Assembly (NCBI GenBank): GCA_019245415.1 | Contig: JAFARO010000017.1 | Coordinates: forward strand, 62,001 to 126,000 | Reading direction: 5' to 3' | Source: Alphaproteobacteria bacterium | GTDB taxonomy: Bacteria; Pseudomonadota; Alphaproteobacteria; Micropepsales; Micropepsaceae | DNA length: 64,000 nucleotides | In this document: one piece after another, positions 1-6,025 of the stretch | Layout: the number at the start of each line of letters is the position of its first letter | Position numbering within the stretch: the first letter of the stretch is position 1 | Translations under genes and position numbers: made by a program | Notes under the pieces: generated by a model | Databases searched by the model: none | What the model was told of the DNA's origin: nothing | The model's input: the letters and a program-made list of their open reading frames with translations, nothing else

Positions 1-145
1 ACATGTTGAGCTTGAGGGCCGCACTGCGGAAGCTGCCGCAGCGCATGACTTCCAGAAAGATACGAGCGCCGGCCCAGTTGGGCATCGAGTAGTAGTTCTC
101 GTGTTCGAGATGCTGAACACCGCTGTCAGTTTTTGTGTTCGGCAT
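1..145 (-). CDS. LysR-type transcriptional regulator, N-terminal part (cut by window edge)
   Basis: Reading leftward from an ATG at 145, the frame stays open to the window edge. After about 20 polar residues it gives NWAGARIFLEVMRCGSFRSA followed by ALKLNM, which matches the first helices of the LysR winged helix-turn-helix (W/F-x-x-F-x-x-V-x-x-x-GSF-x-x-AA-x-x-L). A second in-frame ATG at 85, directly before NWAGARIF, is an equally plausible start. The gene is divergent from the operon starting at 231, with 85 bp between them. LysR regulators usually control the gene set they face, so it probably regulates that operon. The effector-binding domain lies outside the window, so the ligand cannot be guessed. 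Confidence 0.8.
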   Translation of the reverse strand, partial: MPNTKTDSGVQHLEHENYYSMPNWAGARIFLEVMRCGSFRSAALKLNM

Positions 146-230
146 GTTGAACACCTATTCACAGAATCTTCTGCATACAAGGCCATGACGCTCCCTCTAG
201 GTTTTTGTCGAGACATAGAGAGAGATCGTC

Positions 231-1445
231 GTGACCATTCAGCCCCTGGAGTGTTTCGACATCGAGAAACCTCCCCAAAAGCCCGAGCACTACCTGACCA
301 GCTTGGACGTGAGTCGGCTCGCCAAGCGCCTCGTCATCTTTACGCCGACCGGGGCCACTGTCGAATCCCTGGTCGAGATGGCAAGGCGCGATATTCCCAG
401 AATCGCCAGCGCGTCAGTTGTACAGGGGGTCGTTAGCCACAACCCGGACAACCTGTGGGCCATAGCGAGGAAGGAGAGCTTTGACTCAGCCTATCCGATA
501 GTCGAAGGCTTTGTCGCCTTTCTTATGCTCAACGAAGCGGGGCTGCGAGCACTGGGTGACGGCACTCTCGAACGCCGATCGCCGGATCTTGCGATGCTTG
601 CACGTCAGCACGAGCGGCCCGCAGGTATCTACACCTGGGCGGTTTTCGCACCCAACGGCCTCGTCGCCGCGATTCCATTGATACTCGAAAAAATCTCAGC
701 ACCGCTCTACGCCGAGGTCGACCTATTCGCCTGGGCGTCGACGCCGAATGGCAAGCGGCTTTGCGAGTCGCTCGGCTTCCGGCAAGGTGCCCCAATAAGC
801 GGCGAGCTTGCGCCCCTACTCTATCACTTCTCGAGGAACTCGCAACGTGAGGCCGAGATCAGACCCTTTGACAGCTATCGCCACGGCCAGGAAGGTCCAG
901 GCGTTACCGTCGCGCGCACCTTTGAAGACCTCATGCGGGTCGTGGCAATTCGCAGTGCCGTGTACATCGCGGAGCAGGATTGCCCCTACGAAGAAGAGTT
1001 CGACGGCAACGACCTCTCTTCCACCAATCTCCTAGGGTATATCGGCGACGAGCCTGCAGGTTGCATCCGCATCCGCTACTTCGCGGGATTTGCCAAGATC
1101 GAGCGACTCGCGGTTCGTCACGAGTTTCGCACCAGCAAGCTTGCATTCCGCCTGGTCCGGGCCGCTGTCGCGCTTGCCGCTTCGAAGGGATATGTGCGGC
1201 TATACGGCCATGCTCGAAAGGATCTGGTGCGGTTCTGGAGCCTGTTCGGATTCAAACCGCTCGAAGGCCGACGGGAGTTCACTTTTTCAGACGTCTCCTA
1301 TGTCGAGATGGTCCGCGATGGACACCCGGATCCTCACGCGATCAGCCTCGACGAAGACCCATACGTGCTCATCAGGCCAGAAGGCCGATGGCATATTCCC
1401 GGTGTCCTCGAGCGCTCCGCCGTCCGCGGCACGTCCCAAAACTGA
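231..1445 (+). CDS. Tandem GNAT-fold acetyltransferase-like protein
   Basis: 404 aa. The C-terminal half (about residues 225-365) looks like a GNAT acyltransferase: a region around IRSAVYIAEQDCPYEEEFDG, a beta4-like stretch IERLAVRHEFRTSKLAFRLV in the acetyl-CoA loop position, and a late FWSLFGFKPLEGR motif. The N-terminal half (about 35-200) repeats the pattern weakly, ending in a GKRLCESLGF segment like a GNAT beta5/alpha4 region, so it may be a degenerate first GNAT. No signal peptide or membrane segment is visible. It is the first gene of an operon with the isochorismatase-like gene (13-bp gap) and faces a LysR gene. The substrate is unknown. The core lacks the conserved layout of LuxI-type acyl-homoserine-lactone synthases. 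The GNAT call for the second half is fairly sure and for the first half tentative. Confidence 0.7.
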   Translation: MTIQPLECFDIEKPPQKPEHYLTSLDVSRLAKRLVIFTPTGATVESLVEMARRDIPRIASASVVQGVVSHNPDNLWAIARKESFDSAYPIVEGFVAFLMLNEAGLRALGDGTLERRSPDLAMLARQHERPAGIYTWAVFAPNGLVAAIPLILEKISAPLYAEVDLFAWASTPNGKRLCESLGFRQGAPISGELAPLLYHFSRNSQREAEIRPFDSYRHGQEGPGVTVARTFEDLMRVVAIRSAVYIAEQDCPYEEEFDGNDLSSTNLLGYIGDEPAGCIRIRYFAGFAKIERLAVRHEFRTSKLAFRLVRAAVALAASKGYVRLYGHARKDLVRFWSLFGFKPLEGRREFTFSDVSYVEMVRDGHPDPHAISLDEDPYVLIRPEGRWHIPGVLERSAVRGTSQN

Positions 1446-1458
1446 GCAGAGGTTGACG

Positions 1459-2049
1459 ATGGCCATCGAATTTCAGGGCGATCACTTCGAAAACGCCGTT
1501 GCGCTTCCAATGCTGGTTGTTGTCGATCCACGCCGAACAAATCTGACGCCTTCGCATGGCGTAGGGCGCATGGCCGGAGCCGGCGTAGTTTCGAGATCTC
1601 GTGTCGCGCTCGCATTTGCGCGCTCGTTCGGGCTTTCAGTCTCTATCATGCGCGGCGGAGCGAACCCTCAGGTGAGCGATGCCACAGCGAACCCTTGGAT
1701 AAAAGGGTTTGAGCCTTTGCGATCGGATATCCTCCTCGAACGTCGCGGCCGGTCTTGCTATTCGAGCGAATTCTTCTGTGAGGTGGCACAGGCCGCAGGC
1801 GGCGAAATAGTGCTCGCGGGTTTCATTGGCGACGGGGGCACCCTCGCGACCGTCATCGATGCTCTCAAAGTAGGCCACCGCGTTACAATTTTGCGGGATG
1901 CGACCTACGACAGGACCGCTCAGCTATTTTCCGAAGCTCACTTACGTGCTCTCAGGGATTTTACCCACCTCCATGTACGAGTGAAGACGGTTCATACCTG
2001 GACGGCCTCGTTCACCCCGATATCTGCTCGGAGTGGACGTTGCGAATGA
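1459..2049 (+). CDS. Isochorismatase-like (cysteine hydrolase fold) protein with altered catalytic residues
   Basis: 196 aa from the ATG at 1459. The isochorismatase-superfamily pattern is visible: strand 1 with the acid (LPMLVVVDPRRTNL, Asp about residue 23), then DILLERRGRSCYSSEFF at the position of the usual D-x-x-x-x-K-x-x-x-S-x-F block, then GFIGDGGTLATVIDAL at the nucleophile strand and VTILRDAT near the end. In cysteine hydrolases the nucleophile strand carries a Cys; here that position is Gly, and the catalytic Lys position appears to be Arg. True isochorismatases such as PhzD also lack the Cys, but the Lys change argues for altered or lost catalysis. The start lies 13 bp after the GNAT gene, and the stop overlaps the next start (ATGA). 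Confidence 0.68.
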   Translation: MAIEFQGDHFENAVALPMLVVVDPRRTNLTPSHGVGRMAGAGVVSRSRVALAFARSFGLSVSIMRGGANPQVSDATANPWIKGFEPLRSDILLERRGRSCYSSEFFCEVAQAAGGEIVLAGFIGDGGTLATVIDALKVGHRVTILRDATYDRTAQLFSEAHLRALRDFTHLHVRVKTVHTWTASFTPISARSGRCE

Positions 2050-2408
2050 CCCGACACGACCGAATCGAGGGGATCATCAAGATTCTCGAAGAGCAGATTT
2101 GTACACTCAAATCCATTGGACTGTGCAAATCCGCATCACTCCTCAGAATTGCATGGCTTGACCTCAGGCGGCGCAACGACCGTATCTCAATCAGGGAGCT
2201 GCAGGCGTTGTGTGACAACGCCACTCGAGTCGCGGATGAAGGAACGAACAAGCGTAGGGCAGTATCTGTCAGGAAGACTTCCGGAGGAAAGCCGTCGAAA
2301 ATTCCAAAGACTGCAAATAGACGGGCTTCGAGCAGCAAAACAAAATTCAGTTCTGCACGCATAATCAACATGCAGGAGTGGCGCCCGGGAACCAAGCGCC
2401 CAACTTAG
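2046..2408 (+). CDS. Small protein of unknown function, third gene of the LysR-linked operon
   Basis: 120 aa. The start ATG at 2046 overlaps the stop of the preceding gene as ATGA, which implies translational coupling. An in-frame TTG at 2040 is less likely. The first 65 residues are rich in Leu, Ile and Arg and look alpha-helical (IEGIIKILEEQICTLKSIGL, then a WLDLRRRNDRIS segment). The last 50 are strongly basic and low-complexity (K/R/S/T-rich), suggesting a disordered nucleic-acid- or partner-binding tail. No family is recognised. The case for a real gene rests on the coupling, the helical N-terminus and the position. Confidence 0.5.
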   Translation: MTRHDRIEGIIKILEEQICTLKSIGLCKSASLLRIAWLDLRRRNDRISIRELQALCDNATRVADEGTNKRRAVSVRKTSGGKPSKIPKTANRRASSSKTKFSSARIINMQEWRPGTKRPT

Positions 2409-2427
2409 GGCCCTCATTTGGGGCCCT
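2407..2427 (+). terminator. Hairpin at the end of the three-gene operon
   Basis: A perfect 7-bp stem (AGGGCCC / GGGCCCT) with a 7-nt loop overlaps the stop codon of the 120-aa gene. No T-run follows, so this is at best a weak or factor-assisted terminator, or an mRNA 3'-end stabiliser. Confidence 0.35.
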
Positions 2428-2914
2428 GCGTGAGATGGAAAGGCTCTGGCGTCTGAGCAGAGCGCAGAATCGTGTTCGCTCGACATCGCTCCCGATGCAT
2501 GGAGCACGCCTGCGTGGAGACTACTTGCAATGTCGCCGGGTAACGGTTCGCTTCCTCCACAAAGACGATGCATGCGATGCAACTCGGAATTCATAGACGC
2601 CGCGATGCGAGATACCAAATATGGTGGGCGATGCTAGCATCGAATCAACATGATCGACGATGGCTGCATCGTTCGATTCCTCCATGTGCCACCAATAACC
2701 CCGGTCGAACCGAGACTTTTCCCAGTGGGCGGGAGAGCCGCCCGAATTTCCGCCGTTCCCGGTGCCATTGCCAGTCTCTGCGCTGCTCCGTCGAACGCTT
2801 CCGCGCGCGAACAGGCCCGCCGTCTCTGCCGGCCAAAATCCTTTTCTATGCGTTCAAGAGGGGCCGATTTCAGAGACTGTTTCGCATGCCGCAAGAGATC
2901 GGTTCGAAGGCCCG
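2428..2914. other. Intergenic stretch with no supported gene
   Basis: About 490 bp between the three-gene operon and the convergent end of the glycosyltransferase/radical SAM gene. Several open frames cross it on both strands, but none has a ribosome-binding site, a recognisable domain or a helical/hydrophobic pattern. Nothing further can be supported. Confidence 0.5.
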
Positions 2915-4753
2915 CTAATTTGGGCGGACGAGCCCGAGCGCCTTCCACTGCGCAGCCCAACTGGCGGGCAGCGCCGCCAAGACAGGATGCACGCTTCCTT
3001 CGGCGCGTAAGTCGCTCGCCTCGACGTGCACCGCGGTGCCCGCGAAGTGCCGCTGCATCAGCGGCAGCTCGTGCTCGTTGTGGCTGAAGACGACGTAGCG
3101 AAGAACGATCCGTAATTTCGAGTCAGAAGAAAGAGCTTTCAGGAGATCGTCCAGATTACGCAGCGTCTTGGCGACCTCTCCGCCCTTCATATATTTCTCG
3201 TACGTCTCCTGCGTGTAGCCGTGACAGGACACGATCAGTTCGTTGAGCCCGGAGGCCAGCAGGTCCTGCGGCGCGGGCATAGTCTGGAGATTGCTGCTGA
3301 TCGTGGTGCGGATGCCGCAGTCGGCGATCAGCCTGATAATCTCACAGGCATTCTTGTTAAGGAACGGCTCTCCCCAGTTGAAAAGATCGATTTCATGAAC
3401 GTGCCCCTCAAGCGCGTTCACGATGCGCCGCGCAGCGTCGAGCGTGAGAACCCCCTTCGGCCGATGCGCTTGCAGATGATTTCCGGTCGGACAAAGGGGG
3501 CAGCGCAGCTGGCATCCGCTGAACAGCTCGAGGGTAAGCTTTTTGGGCAAGGGCACTGCGTCCGGATCCCGCCGCCGCGAGACACCGACGGACCGGCTTG
3601 TGTGATCTTCGATCAGCTTGAGGATTTCCGCCTTGACGAGGCTTGGTCCGTGGCCGGAGTCGCTCTCCAGCGAGCGCACGAACTCCGTCGCCGGCCTCGT
3701 CTCGCAGCGCTGCCAGCCGCCGGACAGAAACGCGGCGAGCGACGTACTGAGCGTTGCGGTGTTGCCCAGGATCCCCCGCAGGATATCGTTCACCGCCACG
3801 AGCATGTCCGCCTCGGGCATGTTATTAGCCAGCCGGATATCGGCTCCAAGAGCTTTCCAATCGCAGATGTTCGCGGGCTCGATGAATCTCTTGTAGACCT
3901 CCAATTGCAGATATTGGCTGTAGTTGTGGGGCGGCAAGTAGAAGGATGGTGTGCCGTAGGTGGCGGCTTCGTAGAAGCCGGTAAGGCCGGGTGCGAGAAC
4001 TGCTGCTTTGGCTGTAGCGAGACGATGAAGATATTCGTCCCGGCCCAGGCAGCCCGCATGGATGGGGATGCCATTTGGTCCCGTCGTTTCGGACGAATCG
4101 CCGCCGCCCGCCAGATAGACCTCGGAGAAATCGCTCGACGCGGCGAGCGCTTCGAGAAGCGACGTCCGAACCGCCTGCTCATATTGCACAAGCAGATCCC
4201 TGCTGCCGCTGTCGGGCCGGTGCAGGCCGCCCAGGCTTACGACGAGATGGTCCTGTTTCGGGGCTTGAACCGGGGTCTGGCTCATGAGGTCGATGAGCGG
4301 GCCGACACGAAGCGCGTTGGCGGGCAATCCTATGCGCGTCTGCTGTTCGTCTGTGTGCGCGAAATCCTCGTAAATGTATCGCGCCGTGCGCGTTGCGACG
4401 GGTGGCAACTCGTGCCACATCCAATAGAGAATGTCCAAATAGAGCGTCCGGGGATTCAGCTCTAGGGCGTATTCCGCGAATTCCGGATCGGTGTTCACGA
4501 GAACGGCGTCGGCTTCCTCGATGAGATAGGACCATCGGCGACGATGCTGTTCGTTTTGCATACTGAAGTGAACGATATGATCTCCATTTTGATCGCGGAG
4601 CAGCAATTCCTCTGAGGTGCCTTCAGCAAGCCAAACTAAGGCGATCTCGTGCTTTCGAAGTTCCTTGGCAACTGCCAAGCTAGTAGAAGCCGGTCCATAA
4701 CAAAAAGGAGCGGCCTGCAATATGACGACCGGCCTGCTACCAATTTCGATCAT
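2915..4753 (-). CDS. Glycosyltransferase-like / radical SAM fusion protein
   Basis: 612 aa with two halves. Residues about 1-345 resemble a GT-B/MurG-like glycosyltransferase: PVVILQAAPFCYGPAST near the start, a second-domain strand LVVSLGGLHRP (about 171), the nucleotide-sugar site region VLAPGLTGFYEAATYGTPSF (252-271), and then N-Y-S-Q-Y. Residues about 400-612 carry a radical SAM core: FSGCQLRCPLCPTG with the C-x3-C-x2-C cluster ligands at about 414, 418 and 421, followed by a GEP motif (about 461) and a Ser/Asn-rich ISSNLQT strand. There is no C-terminal SPASM cysteine cluster, and the radical SAM part is short (about 210 aa). No signal peptide. A 38-codon ORF overlaps its start. The two halves suggest modification and glycosylation of one substrate, but the substrate is unknown. 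I do not recognise this architecture. Confidence 0.75.
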   Translation of the reverse strand: MIEIGSRPVVILQAAPFCYGPASTSLAVAKELRKHEIALVWLAEGTSEELLLRDQNGDHIVHFSMQNEQHRRRWSYLIEEADAVLVNTDPEFAEYALELNPRTLYLDILYWMWHELPPVATRTARYIYEDFAHTDEQQTRIGLPANALRVGPLIDLMSQTPVQAPKQDHLVVSLGGLHRPDSGSRDLLVQYEQAVRTSLLEALAASSDFSEVYLAGGGDSSETTGPNGIPIHAGCLGRDEYLHRLATAKAAVLAPGLTGFYEAATYGTPSFYLPPHNYSQYLQLEVYKRFIEPANICDWKALGADIRLANNMPEADMLVAVNDILRGILGNTATLSTSLAAFLSGGWQRCETRPATEFVRSLESDSGHGPSLVKAEILKLIEDHTSRSVGVSRRRDPDAVPLPKKLTLELFSGCQLRCPLCPTGNHLQAHRPKGVLTLDAARRIVNALEGHVHEIDLFNWGEPFLNKNACEIIRLIADCGIRTTISSNLQTMPAPQDLLASGLNELIVSCHGYTQETYEKYMKGGEVAKTLRNLDDLLKALSSDSKLRIVLRYVVFSHNEHELPLMQRHFAGTAVHVEASDLRAEGSVHPVLAALPASWAAQWKALGLVRPN

Positions 4754-4853
4754 GCTGCGCCTGCTTCACAAGGCTCGAGACTAAGCCAATAGCAGTCGCG
4801 CCGGTTTCGCTATAGCTGCGCGTGGTCAGTCCGGGTTTCCAGGAAAATTGCAT
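4737..4853 (-). CDS. Candidate 38-aa peptide overlapping the glycosyltransferase/radical SAM gene
   Basis: ATG at 4853, preceded by an AAGAAG purine tract about 5 nt upstream. The stop lies 17 nt inside the next gene, so the two would be translationally coupled. The peptide begins MQFSWKPGLTTRSYSETG and ends KQAQHDRNW, with a Ser/Thr/Tyr/Gly/Ala-rich middle and no Cys. The frame is open further upstream (in-frame ATG giving MIVPLSL, and a TTG next to an AGGAG), so the true start is uncertain. Placement directly ahead of a radical SAM enzyme invites a RiPP-precursor reading, but that is inference, and it could be a leader ORF only. Confidence 0.4.
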   Translation of the reverse strand: MQFSWKPGLTTRSYSETGATAIGLVSSLVKQAQHDRNW

Positions 4854-5091
4854 GGTACTTCTTCTTGAATGGATTGTCAGCGAAAGAGGAACAATCATCG
4901 ATTGAATATTGTTCTCGATCAAGCTCCTTTTTTCTTGTAGTATAAAAAGGTGCCTCGCTGTGTGGCCAAGCAACAAACTGCATATTCAATTAGGCTCTAT
5001 TGAAGGTTTTTTCGGCATTTTCAGGGAGATAGTCTTTGCGCAGATGAACCCGTCATCCGGGTAGATGGGAGCAGTTAGAGCAGCACGCGGG

Positions 5092-5435
5092 CTAACCCTT
5101 TAGGGTCCGGACTCAATTAGGTCCACCAAGTTAGAGCTGCGGCCAGCATGACGGCCGACAGGAAGGTATCGGCGCGTTTGTCGTAGCGGGTTGCGACACG
5201 TCGGAAGTCCTTGAGCCTGCAGAACATGCGCTCGATGACGTTGCGGCCTTTGTAGGCGGCTTTGTCATAACGATGAGGATGCTTTCGGGTTGGATTGGGC
5301 GGGATAACGGCTTTGATCCGGCGCAAGGCGAGCTCGTCGCGTAGACTTTTGGCATCGTAGGCACGATCGGCCAGAAGCCGCTTTCTGCCCTCACGCTCAC
5401 CACGAGTGCCCCCCCGCGCATCAGAGATCATCTCC
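5092..5435 (-). mobile_element. IS5-family insertion sequence remnant, transposase C-terminus and right end
   Basis: On the minus strand, about 100 residues match the C-terminal half of IS5/IS427-type DDE transposases: LLADRAYDAKSLRDEL (the second catalytic Asp of DDE in DRAYD), IPPNPTRKHPHRYDKAAYK, then ERMFCRLKDFRRVATRYDKR with the last catalytic Glu in the R-N-x-I-E-R-x-F motif. The coding part ends at 5117, and GAGTCCGGACCCTAAAGGG just beyond looks like the terminal inverted repeat. The N-terminal two thirds, including the first catalytic Asp, are missing. The frame upstream of about 5435 is unrelated, so the element is a dead fragment. Confidence 0.78.
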
Positions 5436-5573
5436 AAGCTCGGCACGCGCAATCCCGCGTTCCCGTTCAAGACAGTCGAAGGGAGCGCACTGACGAAGCC
5501 GTCGCCTGAGCTTCTCGCCCCCCTTTGGCAACGCGCGGGGCACGCGCTGCTCAGCATCGCTGAGTCATCATGA
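5426..5573 (+). pseudogene. Possible C-terminal tail of a truncated gene
   Basis: On the plus strand, beside the IS fragment, a frame without its own start reads SKLGTRNPAFPFKTVEG, then PSPELLAPLWQRAGHALLSI, and stops at 5571-5573. The composition is protein-like and the stop lies 72 bp before the tRNA. I cannot assign a family. It may be the end of a gene whose front was removed when the IS fragment arrived, or it may be chance. Confidence 0.2.
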
Positions 5574-5644
5574 CTTACCTCGGAAACATCGGTTGAGACT
5601 ATGCGGAGACTAAGGGTATGGTGGGGCTCCAAAAGGGGCGGAAA

Positions 5645-5720
5645 GCCGGCTTAGCTCAGCTGGTAGAGCACCTGATTTGTAATCAGGGGGTCACAGGTTC
5701 GAGTCCTGTAGCCGGCACCA
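5645..5720 (+). tRNA. tRNA-Thr (anticodon TGT)
   Basis: A complete cloverleaf: acceptor stem GCCGGCT paired with AGCCGGC, D arm with AGCTGGTAGA, anticodon stem CCTGA/TCAGG enclosing loop TTTGTAA with anticodon TGT at 5678-5680, TTCGAGT T-loop, discriminator A and an encoded CCA at 5718-5720. It reads ACA (and by wobble other Thr) codons. The sequence just upstream is not shared with the partial copy at 24673-24708, so the two have different promoters or contexts. The IS5 remnant lies about 210 bp upstream. Confidence 0.97.
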
Positions 5721-5878
5721 GCGCTCAGCTGGGAAAATCGCGAGAGGGATCGCCCGAAAAGACTCCGTAATCGCAGATCGTCTCGGTTTTGAGGCTTGGG
5801 TCCCCGTTGGCTCGGGTTCCTGCACAACGAAAGAAGACATGCGGAACAGCGAAATTCCGGCGGCGTAACAGGGAATTC

Positions 5879-6025
5879 CTAGTCGTCCGCATCGTCGATC
5901 AGAATGCGCAGAGCATCGCCGTCCGGATCGTCATATTGGCCGCTGCCTAGAGACCACAGCAATATTGCGAGCGCGACCAGTCCGAACGCGAGTGCCGCTG
6001 CGACGAGGACCGCGATCCCGTTCAC
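5879..6025 (-). CDS. ccoS: CcoS/FixS, cbb3-type cytochrome oxidase assembly protein
   Basis: 48 aa from a GTG at 6025 that overlaps the ccoI stop (GTGA). A single membrane helix near the N-terminus (VLVAAALAFGLVALAILLWS) is followed by LGSGQYDDPDGDALRILIDD, the W-x-x-x-x-GQYDD-x-x-x-x-x-RIL signature of CcoS. CcoS is needed for cofactor insertion into the CcoN subunit. It is the last gene of the ccoNOQP-ccoGHIS run. Confidence 0.92.
   Translation of the reverse strand: MNGIAVLVAAALAFGLVALAILLWSLGSGQYDDPDGDALRILIDDADD

Noticed and set aside
231..1445. LuxI-type autoinducer synthase paired with the LuxR solo at 18.1 kb
   Set aside because: GNAT fold is shared, but the conserved Arg/Trp/Asp/Glu layout of LuxI proteins is not visible, length is double, and the genes are 17 kb apart.
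2634..2960. Minus-strand open frame of about 108 codons in the 2.4-2.9 kb gap
   Set aside because: No ribosome-binding site, composition like a shadow frame, and it overlaps the end of a supported gene.
3221..4465. Long plus-strand open frame opposite the glycosyltransferase/radical SAM gene
   Set aside because: It is the antisense of a gene with clear motifs; the translation is low-complexity and basic, with no domain.
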